Under the pieces are notes generated by a model, which was not told the origin of the DNA, ran no database searches, and saw only the letters and a list, made by a program, of their open reading frames with translations. A stretch of 64,000 nucleotides of DNA from positions 10,212,501-10,276,500 of the forward strand of contig JAKCOZ010000021.1 of NCBI GenBank assembly GCA_022605955.1, read 5' to 3'. Position numbers and translations under genes: made by a program. Shown one piece after another: positions 13,601 to 25,115 of the stretch (the first letter of the stretch is position 1; every line of letters begins with the position of its first letter). Source of the stretch: Rallus limicola (taxonomy: Eukaryota; Chordata; Aves; Gruiformes; Rallidae).

Positions 13601-15043
13601 AGCCCAAAACGTTGAAGCAGGTCTCTCTTTCTCCAAATCATGCAACAACCAGACATGAGCATGGTATTTTTTAGGTCTTTTGATAAGATTTTCAGTGACA
13701 TGCTCTCGTTTGCTTAGTGTAAATCATTAACTCTTGGAAACCTGTGATACTGTGTTCTCTGTGAAAAGAGAGGAAATTTGTTGGAGGTGGGAAGGGGGGG
13801 AGTAGGCAAAGCAAAGAGAAACATCTGCCAGGGTACTGTGGTGTCGTAATGGCAAATAATTGGGCTCAATGTCAAGCACCTCAGCAGCTGGAATGAGCTG
13901 CTCTCTGCAGCCTCTCTCAGTGTGGCAGTGAAGGGGAAAGCCGTCCCATCTTCACATTTTACTAGATGATTTTTTGCACTTTCTTGTAAGCCCAGCTTTT
14001 GGTGATTCTGGATGGCTGAAGTTGTCCTGTAGTCTGCATTACACCAGTGCCTGGCTCTGGCTTTCCAAAGCAGCAAACACCATGGTGTCTTCTGAGTGCT
14101 TCCTCACTCGAGGGCAATCGGAAGTCTCCAGTGCAACCATGGGTTTACAGTGGGTTGCATGAACTCCTTTCCTCTGTACTAATCTCATTCCTACTTTTCC
14201 TGCCTTGAAAATGATAATCAAGAAAAAGGTGCAAATCTGTTCTCCTGAAATGATTGCTGCTTTCCTTTTATCCTTGTGGGATTAATGCATTTTTGCATAT
14301 TCAGTAGAAGAGATTATTGGAACAGACAAAGGTACAAAGTTGGAAAGTACTGTGTACCTGAAGGTGTTTGTGTCAGAGGTGCTTGCTTGTGAAACACTCA
14401 GCTTTAGGCAGGACTGCAGTTCCGGAGTTGTTCTTTCATTCAAAACAAGGAAATAATAACCTTTTTCACCAAAAACTACTGAAACAGTCTGATAGCACCA
14501 TGTAAGGCTGTATGCGCCATGTAAATGTGCTGTACTACAACAGGGAATGACATAAATCATGTCACTGTCTTTGGATACATGGTGCAGCTGTTTACCATGG
14601 ATTTGGGGCTTAGCCGGTACACAGATCACCATGAGACCGCTTTCCCCTGGCACAGAGCATTCACAGACCTGTGACAGGCCCTAATCTCTGTCCTGCTTCT
14701 CAGACCATTGCAGAAAATAGATTAATTAAGCTTTTCCTGCTGTTTTGAAAGCCTCAGAGGGACATTTGCATAGCAGAGGAAAGCACAAAATGCAGCCTAG
14801 CATCTTGCAGACACCCTCTGCTGAAGCATCCCTTGTGGTCCCAGGAGGCAGGAAGGTGGTGTACCGTTTGCAGCCCAGAGTTAGAACGTGACACCCATTA
14901 CCATTCTGTGAGTGGAACAGCATTGTAACCAGCACTCCAAAGACATCTGTTGATTAGAAACAGGACTACTATTCCCTGGGTAACTCTCTACCGCCCTGCT
15001 GACAAGTAGCTGCAGTGCCTGCTCTTTTCTCTGCCAAAAGGCT
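10698..15043. other. Non-coding stretch, no gene recognised
   Basis: No gene is recognised. The longest frames are 123 codons (14282-14653 minus), 120 (13714-14076 minus) and 117 (10660-11013 minus), with no domain, signal peptide or repeat pattern that looks selected. AT-rich sequence dominates about 11.6-12.0 kb. A short G-rich run sits near 13784-13801. Nothing resembling a promoter CpG island was seen. Confidence 0.55.
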
Positions 15044-15243
15044 TTCCCTTCCCTTCCCTTCCCTTCCCTTCCCTTCCCTTCCCTTCCCTTCCCTTCCCTT
15101 CCCTTCCCTTCCCTTCCCTTCCCTTCCCTTCCCTTCCCTTCCCTTCCCTTCCCTTCCCTTCCCTTCCCTTCCCTTCCCTTCCCTTCCCTTCCCTTCCCTT
15201 CCCTTCCCTTCCCTTCCCTTCCCTTCCCTTCCCTTCCCTTCCC
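15044..15243. repeat. Perfect (TTCCC)40 / (GGGAA)40 microsatellite
   Basis: Counting the bases gives 200 bp of uninterrupted TTCCC units, 40 in all, with sharp edges against unique sequence on both sides. Five is not a multiple of three, so all three frames on each strand read the same five-residue cycle (FPSLP on plus, GREGK on minus) with no stop. This creates artificial open frames at 14881-15270 (minus) and 15015-15272 (plus). The pure polypyrimidine/polypurine tract has mirror symmetry. An array this long without interruption is expected to be polymorphic, and its length may be set by the assembly. Confidence 0.98.
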
Positions 15244-16689
15244 GATGGTGGTGGTGTTATGTAATGTCATGAGTAGAAATACTCAGTTCTATACTCTTTC
15301 ACTCATGTAATGCTGGCCTTGGCTTGTCCTCACTGTTTGTTTACAGTGTGGCCTTGTGGCTTAAAACAAAACAGAACTTTCTGAAACAGAGGCTTGCATT
15401 TGTCTCTCAGATTTCATGCACTCTTCTAGTGTTATGTCTGTGTGGTAATGCCCCACTAGAGGCCCCATAGTGACCCACAGTCCAGTCAGTAAATTCAGTT
15501 ATCCTTGGATACAGGAAAACTGCAACACAACAGTGAGAAAGGCAAAACTCACTCTCTCATCTGTCCCATATTTATCAGTCTTCATTTAGCTTAGTGTGAT
15601 CACACTCTAAACAGGAATCAATTTTATGGGTCTGAGCAGGCAACAAAGGAATTTTTATATATTCTTTTATATATATATACATACACATACAGTGCATACA
15701 ACCTCTCTTGTGTCACTAGAGACACTTATATTTGCCTGTCACCCAAAAATAGCATGTAATCTAAAATGAAGTAACACAACACAAAAGTTGCAAAAGAGGA
15801 ACATGGAGAAGATATGGGATGGCTCCTGAGGTTCAAATACCAACGTGGGATATCCAGACCTAATGCAGGGGATGCAAAGGACCAGGTAAACACAGTGGGG
15901 GAAGTGAATTCTGCATGGTGGATTTTTGTATTGGCTTGCAATAGACATTCATTTCTCAGGTGCAGATTGAAGAGGAGGTGCTGCAAATGATATCACATCC
16001 CAGTTCTTGGAATTCATAACAGATTTACTTTTCCCAAATAGCTGTGGAATCAATAGGGATTACATTCTAGATTTAATCTATACTAAAGTAGAATTGTAGT
16101 AAGTTATTTTGTATTAAGTAGCAATGTATTTGGTCACATTTATAGGATAAAAGCAAGGTCAACAACTAGTTTCCCAGTTCGGAATGTCAGGGTTCTGGTG
16201 AGGGATGCACATCTCTGTGATGATTTCTGATTATGAAAACAGCAAAAGTAGTTCTGTGAGGTGCTGGGAAAAGTGTTTTCAGTGGATGTAGTGACATATT
16301 GAAAGTATTGTCAAATGGATTAACAAAAGCACGTGCTGAATGCCTTGTATGCTTCTGGCTACCCATGCATGGAGGATAATGAAGTGCAAAGAAAGGATGA
16401 GCTGGGAAGTAGAGCAACTGAATTACAAAAGGTGTGTAAAAATGGTCCTTCATGTGGCACAACTGAGGTTGGAGCATGTGATTGTTGTTTTCTGTAAATG
16501 CACCAGGGAACAAATTATAAGAAAGAAGAAAGGAAAAACGCTTTAGAACAATAGATGCAGTTTGGCTAGAAATAAATTTAGGCTTGAAATTGAAGGGAGT
16601 GTGTAAATGTTGGGCTGATGACAATAGAAACTACTCCTTATAAAAATAGGGAAAGCAGAGGGCTTTATGGTGGGGGTTGGTAAATATAT
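15244..16689. other. Non-coding stretch with a TA/CA-rich patch
   Basis: No gene is recognised. A minus-strand frame of 145 codons (16187-16624) lacks recognisable motifs and lies just upstream of a CR1-like tail, so part of it may be decayed retroposon body. A short mixed run of TA dinucleotides followed by 'catacacatac' lies at about 15657-15690. Confidence 0.5.
15657..15690. repeat. Short imperfect (TA)n / (CATA)n run
   Basis: The sequence shows 'ttttatat', an interruption, then about six TA units running into 'acatacacatac'. It is an imperfect low-complexity dinucleotide run of about 30 bp. Confidence 0.8.
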
Positions 16690-16775
16690 GGACAGGGTTA
16701 CATGGCATGGTTGCCTCCTGAAACAGGGAATTGGACTGAGTGGGATAGACAGCCTTTCTGGTCCTAATGATCATC
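16690..16775 (+). mobile_element. CR1-like (or related sauropsid LINE) 3' tail, decayed
   Basis: The plus strand has 'acatggcatggttgcct' followed by 'cagggaattggact' and 'cctttctggtcct'. This order resembles the 3' part of sauropsid CR1-type elements, where a 'gggattggactagatgacct' core precedes 'ggtccctt'. The upstream 500 bases may hold more of the same element but are too diverged for me to align by eye. A different old LINE or SINE tail is possible. Confidence 0.45.
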
Positions 16776-19700
16776 AATCACCATGCAAATGTTGCTTCCT
16801 TCTTAAGGCTTTAGTAGGATTCTGTGGCTCTTACCTGCTTTTACTCGCTGCTAGTGAGTTAGAATAATTCCTGAAGTCTCCAGACCCCTTCCTTCTCTCA
16901 AACTTTACAACCACAAAATGATCACAAATTGTCCTCTGTCCCCTGTGGGATTTTGATACTTACCTTGATGTGACAGGCACGTCAATGACCGTGTCTTGCT
17001 TCCTGCAGGAGGGGCTGGATGTGTGCAGGGTTTGTCCCTGACTGCTCATCCCCATGCCATGTCCTGTGCTCAGCAGATCCTGCCTCTCACCCAGCAGTCT
17101 GCTCCTGCTCCATGTGAGCAGAGGCTGTGACCGGCTGTCAGGAGTTCCCTCTCACAGCAGCATTACCTGGCCCTGAACACACTGTACTCTCTCCAGTTCT
17201 TCTCACTGGGATTTTTCAGCTTTAAATCCCGTTTCACAATAATCTGTTTCTGCCAACACTACCAAAGGCATGTCAGCAGTAGCACAAAATGTAATTTTCT
17301 TGTCATGTACTGTTGCTTAATTATTTGTATTGCTAATTAAAATATGGATAATTTAACATAATCTGCTGTGGATCAAGGTAGTGACAATACTGTACAAGTA
17401 TTTCAAAGAGAAAAAACAGATGGGAAGAATATGAAAATTTTCTAGTATTCAGCATGTGACTTCTCTGTTTATTTCTACTTTACTTCTTCTGCCAGTCAAG
17501 TCCTCTTGTTTGTTTCCTTACTTCCACATTTCTAGAAAAAAAGATTGTTTTCCTGTTTCTAGAAAAAGGATAGAAACAGTTAGATCCAGACTTTGTAGCT
17601 CAGCTTCTTTGCAATCATTTTCACTGAGCCAAATTTATCCCAGTGCATGTACAGTGATTTGAACCAGAGATTAATTTAGTGCACAACTTTTTCTTACAAA
17701 AAATACCCAAGTTGGGTGGAACTGCAGCTATAATTGGAATCAGAGTCTGAAACAAAAAACAAAAGGCCAAGCTCTCCTTAGAGGACCTGACCCTTAGACA
17801 TCTCCTATCCACATTAAAAAAAGAAAAAGAAAAAAGGCATAGTCTGTTGTCTTTCAGGACTGGAATATATGTCATACTGAAACTGCAAAGTAACTCCCAG
17901 TGAATAACCATATCACCAGAGAACTGTATTTATATGATTAAGAATAGTTTCATAACTGAAAATTACTGGGATTCAGATGATATGGGACAGCTCAGATGAT
18001 CAGGTAGCAGTTACAAAGTAAGCATGACATGTTTATGTATTCTCTAAGGGCTATATGCTGTTTAAATGCTTACACTGGCATATCAAATGTCATCTAATTT
18101 ATGGGGTCAAATAGTTGATCTCTTTGTGTCCTTCAGATATTCCTACACACATCTTAAGCATTTACAGGTTTTTTTCTTGGTCACACCAGTAACATTTCTG
18201 TTCCTACTGCTTTCTGAACTTGTCTGTGTTTAAGTATGGTCACCATGTTGTACAAGAGCTGTTACTACAGCCATGCACGTTCAGGCAGACTGTGTGTGGT
18301 GTGGAACCAGCTGCAACAGATGTAGTGACGTGTGGGTTATCCTTCTGCTCCCTGCTACTTGTGATACTCAGCACAAAGGCTGACACTCAAAAGCTGTCTG
18401 GCAGTGTGCACCTGCCTCTGCTGCTTTGTAGTATATTATTCCCCTGGATTCCAAACATGATACAGAAGGATCTCTGGGAACGGAATATGCCATCAGTTCT
18501 GCTGTCCACATTTTGAAAGGTTGTTGATGGTGCAAAGAGGTTTTAGAAAACTGCTACAGAAATTATTCTTGGATTTAAAAAAAAAAGACCGAGTAGAACT
18601 GTTAAACACATATAATTTGGAGGGATTAAAAGAGCATGCAGTATAATATCTAAGATGCAAAATAAAACATTACAAGAACTGAGTAATAGATGAAAAAAGA
18701 CATTGGGGTATAACAGCCATATTTTTAGCAGTCACTATTTAAGAAATCAGGTCCAGCTGTCAAACACAGAGGAGGGTTCTCTATGCCTTGTCTTCTGAGG
18801 AGTAGCCAGATGACATACCAATGTCATTAAAATGTTTCCTGGGGTAATATCGAATGACCCACGATATATGAAGGGTTCTGACTAGAATAGAGGTAGCCTT
18901 TTCTGTCTTTGAGTCATGTGAATATAAACAAATAAAACTTCAGGCTGGAATTTATAAAAAAAAAATTAGAAGGTGCCAATAATGCATAATGTGAAAAGCT
19001 TCATTAAGGAGAGAATGAATTACATGTGAGGAAATTATGGCTAAAAGTATTACAATGAGAGAAATTACAAGGAGAAAGAGAAAACCTTGTTTAGTGAGCA
19101 TTTTACTTTAAATTGCTAACCCAGACGTGCTTTGATAAAGATCTAATAGTAAGTCTCACAAGCCACCTCCACAGGCGCAGTATTAGCATTTCTGATATGG
19201 ATTGACTCTAATGTAAATCCTGCTGAGGATACAGGGAGTCAACTGTAACAATGAGGAGGAAGAGGAACAGGGAAAATCCCAAACACCTTCCCATAAGCCA
19301 CCTGAAGAACTTGTCCCACAAGCCTCGACTGTTTGTTTCCATCAATACCACCCTTTGTACACAAAAAAACAACCCATGCCTGGACCTGCTGGTAGCATGG
19401 AGAGCAAAACAGCCAGGGGAGCTGAGAGATGTGCGTCAAGACTTGTTCTTGCACCACGAGCAGCACAGCCAAGTGTAGGGATTAAATATGGTGAACTAGC
19501 CCCTTCTCCAGCTGGAAGGGCCTGGCTCATCATATTTGGATTGGATCCAAACCCTGAAAATGCTGTAATGATTGCAATAATGCATTTTTGTTCTTTACCT
19601 TCTGTATCTGGAGTTTTAAGATCAACTTAAAATATTACCCTTCATTCAAGAAGACTAGATTATTTCAAAGAATAAATGAGGGTTTCTGTTAGTTTCTATG

Positions 19701-21060
19701 TATTTTCTATATGACAGAAAAGGCCAGTCTGTGGCTCAGTAGCCATATGGTCTACAAAGGAGTTTAATAATGGCTGAAGATAAGCAAAATATGCAGCCTC
19801 TTGGCAGAAGCCAAAGTGCTGCTGCTGTGTATATCACATATTGACGAGATCTTGCACAGCATTGTTTCCATGCCTGGATCGGAGTTGTAGCTTACGTCCA
19901 AGAACTGACTGGGCCTTTCTGGGGCATCATGTTTAGTAAAACACTACAGTATTGCCAAACTGAGGACAAAATAATGAGTTATCTGTCCAAGACCTGGGTG
20001 AATAGTACCAGCAAGTATTCCTTTGACTGATTTATTTCCATTGAGTCATGTGTACTGTGTCTTCATCCCGCGTCTGGTCGCATTCCATAGTGAATTGAAT
20101 GGGGGGCCTTGTCAGTCAGCACGGAATGTGTTGCAAATTATTTTTAGCATTGCTTATTTAGTTTTTATAAGATTGATAGAAACTGTGATATTGAAACTTC
20201 TGAAGTTGCTCTGTACATTCAGTATCTGGAATATAAACGGTGGTTTTGTGATTCCAGGCACGGGGCTGTGGTACAGGGAATGGCAGCTCTGCTGTACATG
20301 TTGGTGATTTACTTTCTTGTTTTGTGAGCGGCAGGATTTGACTGGACCTAGTCAGAACTTGTCATGTTGGAAGCCTGTGCCCACTGGAGTACATCAGACA
20401 TCCCTGGGGGTAAACTCCCAGGTTATTGGGAAGGACCTGCAGGCTGAGCTTTACCATCCATCAGGGAACTTTCTCACAAAAAGAGAAAGGGAAAACAGAG
20501 TCTGGGGCAATTTCACTTCTCCCCTTCCCTATGTCTGGTATTTTCCTGGGATCAGTGTTTGTGTTCATTGCAACACTTGCTATGAAGAGAACTAATGGAA
20601 CCAAACAAGACAAAGAGAACGTGTGATGGGATACAGCAGTGTTGATATGCTGAGACAATGTGGCTATGGGATTGATTCAGAGATTGAGAAGTAGACAGAA
20701 TTTGAATAAGCATCCACAGAATAATACTATCTTCCTCTGTATTTCTTGGGGAGGCTGACAATATGAATGTGATGCAAAAGGTGGAACAGTGAGGGGTTAG
20801 ATTTTAAAAATTTAAAAATCAAAAGGTAGAGAAATCAAAACTACAAGCTGAATAAAACTGCTTTCCTGACTTTTGCAACATTCTTGTAATTACCTGCAAT
20901 CTGAGCACCATTTTTTCACGTTTGACAATAGCTGCAATAATTCCTGTCACTCCTGAAAATTCACCTGTAATAAGAAGAAAAGAATACAAATAGACATACT
21001 GATGCAGTGATTAATTCTTTGCTTTACTGCATTACGGTGGTATTAAAATCCATCACAAAT
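16776..21060. other. Non-coding stretch, no gene recognised
   Basis: The longest frame is 98 codons (18220-18516 plus), with no recognisable domain. Around 17295-17365 an AT-rich patch carries several TAAT/ATTA motifs. At 19239-19630 several mutually overlapping frames occur on both strands, which is typical of chance frames. A-rich runs occur near 17815-17837 and 18956-18965. Confidence 0.55.
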
Positions 21061-21132
21061 AACAGAGCAATATTCTCTTGTCAGTTGCCTGTTTTTAACA
21101 GAGCAATATTCTGTTGTCAGTTATCTGTGTTT
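21061..21132. repeat. 36-bp tandem duplication, two copies
   Basis: Copies at 21061-21096 and 21097-21132 align end to end without gaps and differ at four positions, about 89 percent identity by direct comparison. Each begins 'aacagagcaatattct'. The flanks show no third copy. Confidence 0.93.
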
Positions 21133-21834
21133 CAATGTGATCTACTCTTTGCACTGTTGTAACTTGAAGCAGCATTTAAGACAATATAGAAGGATAAAGA
21201 GTAGCATAGGTTTCTGAAGTGTCATCAGATAAATGCTTATGTATATATGGTACATGTGCTTCTGCCTATCTGTATATGTGGATATGTTCAGACACCTATA
21301 CACTCACAGCTCCTGCCACTAAAACCCTGATCTCTGCTATGGCTGTCTTATTATACATGTGGGTTCATGCAGTTTAGATTTATATAATTTAACATGCCAT
21401 TTACATACACCCAAATTGTACTTAATTTGTCTTTAATTACTGAAAGAGCATGTCCTAAAATTGTACAGTTCCTTTCCTGTCTCCTATAATAGAATATCTT
21501 CTGCTTCCCCTGGCTAAAAAGCCTCGTAGGTGAGATCCTGGTTTGTGGGAAATCATGTTGAAGCCGCAGTAACACAGCAACCAGCAATTAAAAATAAGCT
21601 GATGCAAACAACAAGAACAGCAAATGTAATCAAAAGGCAGACCAGACATACTGCATTCTATGAATATTTTCTCATTCTGCTGTGACCTGTTGGGTTTGCC
21701 TTAGCCTTTCCTGAAGGCCTTCAGTGGCTCCCATGAATTAGAGTTTGTGCCTACAAACTGCTCTTGCAAACAGCCTCTCCAACTCTGGCTTTTCAGGGGT
21801 TTGTTTGTTCTGTGTTTCTTCCTCTTAACACCAC

Positions 21835-21838
<4 letters not shown>
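21133..21838. other. Non-coding stretch, no gene recognised
   Basis: This is unique-looking sequence between the 36-bp duplication and the CA microsatellite. Open frames do not exceed about 78 codons (21351-21587 minus), and none has a recognisable motif. Confidence 0.55.

Positions 21839-21875
<37 letters not shown>
21839..21875. repeat. (CA)18 dinucleotide microsatellite
   Basis: There are about 18.5 uninterrupted CA units. The run produces CVCV or THTH tracts in overlapping frames on both strands, which are not genes. Confidence 0.98.
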
Positions 21876-21878
<3 letters not shown>

Positions 21879-24800
21879 TCTAATTTTTTATCTAGTGTTG
21901 GTTCAAACAAGGATAAATTGATGTTTGTTATTGTGCTATTTACATTTAATTGTGATCATATTTTGTTGGATTTTAATAATTTGGGTTGATCCCTTTCTCC
22001 TTGGAGGAAGCCAGAATGGAGGTTTCCTTAATGCTGGGCAAAGGACATGGCATCCATTAAGGACTGGTTAAGTGCACTGGTATGGAAGTGGAAGGTCTTA
22101 ACTTCGCACTAAGGCAAAGAATAAACCATACTTAAGTGAACTAGGGGCAGAATCCGTGTGGTCCCCACCTGCTCTCATGGCTTTAACAAATGTGTGTTAC
22201 TTGGGGCAGGGCAGGAATGTTCCCACTGCTGTTCCTGTGGCTCTGCAGGTGGAAGGTAGCTTACACTGTAATTAGGAGTTTTCAGCCACACGCTGTTTCC
22301 CAGCCTTCTGCAGCTGCTCCCCAGTGGTGACAGTATATCCAGGCTCAGCTTCCCTGTTTCCCAGTTCACACTGTTGAGCTTCAGACTCCTGTCCTGTTTA
22401 TCTAAGTGTGGCATTGCAGTCAAATCTTTACACAACAGGGGATGGATATTTCAACCTCACGTGGTCCCAGTGATTCTCACTGCAGTCTGCATTTGGCCTC
22501 CTACTGTAAACATACATTTTGGTGTCCTGTCTGTCCTACTCTTTTTGAAGTACAGGAGCTTTTAACAGCTTCATCCTGCAGCACCTACTGTGGCCTGGCA
22601 TGTGTGCCATAGAAAATAGCCTCAAAGGTAGAGATATTAATGTCTGCTTCATCAGTAGTAACACAAAACGTGTGAAAAATCATCCTATTATGTCCCAGTG
22701 TCACATCAGCCTCACCTGAAACAAAGCAGCATCAGGCACAATGACCTAGAATCCAGGAATTTCCCATGAAGAAGCATCTATCTGCAAAATTGTTTTACCA
22801 AATCCAAGGCCTTCCCAGTGAGTACACAATACAAGAGGTGCCAGTGGAATGACTCCTACGTTTGCAGCGCTGTTCTATAATCAGTGACAGTATCATTGGA
22901 GCTGAATTACACAGCCAGCTGCAACGCAATCCCAGCAGCACAGAGCACACAGAGCAGACTGAAGAAATGAGACTGACTGCTGGGGTGCACAACAAACTTC
23001 TGAGGGCACTGGACAGATATGGTGTGTTGGCAAGAAACCTGTGAAGATCAAAAAATGTCCTCACCTGAAGTTTATGGTTGTTGACAGACACATATATTGC
23101 CTTGGACTGTGCAAACAGTCAGTTTGGTGGCAATGCAACATTAGAAAACTCAGCCTGAAATCAGAGAGAACAGTGATGGGAGTTCTGCCAGCATTTGAGA
23201 AAAGGAGTTTTTAAGAGAGGAAAACAGCTAGAGGGAAACTCTGAATTTAGAAACAGGTCTCCATGTTCAATGAGATAAATATAAGGCTGAGTCAACAGTA
23301 ACTATATCCAAAAGATTAGTGATGAAAGTAGAGCAGACAGGAAGGAATCCCTTTCTCACAGTACAAGAGCACTGGGAGTGGCAGGAGGCTCTGGGATGAA
23401 AAGGCTGATTGTCAGAGACCCAAGGATGTTTCTCAGTCTGCTAAGTACTAGTGGGCAGAAAGGCCACATAGTTGTGACCAGGGAGAATGCTGAAAGGTTC
23501 TACCATCAGCACCCCTTTCTGTAAAGATCAGAAAAACAAGCAGCAGGAGAGGACCAATTGGATCATACGTGACAGGATGGAGGAAGTGGTAAGGGTAAAA
23601 ACACATCCTGAATCAATACCAGCTACAGAAACAGGGAAGAGGCTGGTTTGAAGAGCATCATACTTCAGAGATGCAAGGCTGTGTTGCCATGGCAATGAAT
23701 TTATGACAGATTGCATATTTCTGATCTGTGCCTTTTTAACAAGCCAGAGCTTAAACAAAAATCTGAAGAATTTAATTGCTTAAAAGGTAAGATGCAGCAA
23801 CTCACATGACACTGGAGACCAGAGCACATGCCATAGGGAGGAATTTGAAGGAGCCAGGAGGAACTCAGCCTCTTGGCACAGGGGTGGAACTAGCACAGGA
23901 AATACTTCTCCATGTGAAGAAACATATTAGATATCATGCACAGAAAGTAGTGGCTTTCTTCCAAATTTCTCTTGAGGGCAAGGAGTTCAGGTGAAAGCAA
24001 GACACAGATCCCAATTATCTTATTAGTCCATTACCTTTTAGCTGTTGTATTTGGTGCTTTCTAAGAATGCTTTTAACAGCCCTTGACTTGTGAGTAACAC
24101 TTTGAAGTAAAAATCTGAGCAGTTATTCCCTGCCCCCAGGTTTGGTGTGAGTCTTACTACCACTTTATTTGCCATTTAACCCTTTTTAAGCTCATGTTTT
24201 CTGACAGGATGTTTTCAATTTCAGACTGGTTCTATACTTTCTTGAGCCTATTGCCTGTTACCTCATTGCCAGGTTCTGTTTTGTATTATATACTGGTTTG
24301 GGTTTTTTCAGCTGATTACAATTAGCTACAGCTAAACCCCAAACTCAGCAACTGCATATAAGAATGTGCTTTCTAATTTATTCCTCACCTGTTACAGTAA
24401 TGGCCCAAAATGTACTTGGAAAGCAAATTGCATGAAAGGCAAGGCTGGGTAGTTCCTCTAGCACTTAAAGCCTGCACCTGTTATTTGTACAGGGTTTTGT
24501 CCCTCCAGTTTATGAAATACATGGAATATTTCTCACCAAAAGCTAAAAGCCTACACTTTGGATAAAGACAAAAATAGAGCCCTTTGTCTTGAAAATATTT
24601 TGCAGCTATTTTCCTGAAAAACTATTAGAGAAATGTCCCTTTCCAAGATTGATGAGTCAGGCTTGAACCCCAAGGTTATCGGTTCACTTCGCTGCATAGA
24701 CCCCTTCACATGAATATGTGCAAGATGCACAGTTGTCCTCCACATCTTTAGTTTCCAGATGTATAGAAGCAAACAAGTTATATTCTTGAAATATTTCAGC

Positions 24801-24936
24801 AAAATTTACAGTACAGAATTGCAGTAACAGGGAAGTCACATTCTTCATCCAGTTGACAGTAGATTTCTTTCATGCACTGAAGCTAGACCTCTATAGTTTT
24901 CATTAGCATTTGACTGACTTACACATATAAGATTGT
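21876..24936. other. Non-coding stretch, no gene recognised; possible decayed retroposon near 23.3-23.5 kb
   Basis: No gene is recognised; the longest frame is 98 codons (22795-23091 minus). About 23335-23400 ('ctttctcaca...', 'gagcactgg', 'ggaggctctgggat') vaguely resembles the part of CR1 tails that reads 'ttcttcacag...gtggtgaggcactgg'. The match is too poor to call an element. Confidence 0.5.
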
Positions 24937-24961
24937 GTATATATATATATGTATATATATT
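24937..24961. repeat. Imperfect (TA)n run
   Basis: About twelve TA units with one interrupting G, preceded by 'gattgtg' and followed by 'tttgtg'. It is a short dinucleotide microsatellite. Confidence 0.9.
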
Positions 24962-25071
24962 TGTGTAGCAGCAGCACTTCATGAAACAGAGGCAGTGAAA
25001 GGTCAGAGATCCTAGACAAAAAGTCTGTTCTGACTCCACAGAATAGCTCATAGCCTGTGTGTTTCATTTGC

Positions 25072-25115
25072 AAATATTGTTTATAACTATTGTTTAAATA
25101 TTGTTTATAACTATT
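25072..25115. repeat. 24-bp AT-rich tandem duplication
   Basis: The unit 'aaatattgtttataactatt' plus 'gttt' is present at 25072-25095, followed directly by a second copy complete for its first 20 bases. Identity over the overlap is complete. It is a recent, small tandem slippage product. Confidence 0.9.

Noticed and set aside
14881..15270. 129-codon frame with GREGK repeats and the opposite 85-codon FPSLP frame
   Set aside because: Both are artefacts of the (TTCCC)40 microsatellite, which has no stop codon in any frame.
16187..16624. 145-codon minus-strand frame
   Set aside because: No domain recognised, and it lies upstream of a CR1-like tail that runs on the opposite strand. It is more likely chance or decayed repeat body.
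21747..21989. Frame with a THTHTH tract
   Set aside because: Created by the (CA)n microsatellite.
23285..23520. Possible additional CR1 body fragment
   Set aside because: Only isolated words resemble CR1, with the order not preserved well enough to call an element.
24655..24720. Segment 'ggcttgaaccccaaggttatcggttcac' taken in parts as a possible tRNA or tRNA-derived SINE
   Set aside because: No matching A box at proper spacing, and the arms do not fold as a cloverleaf by eye.
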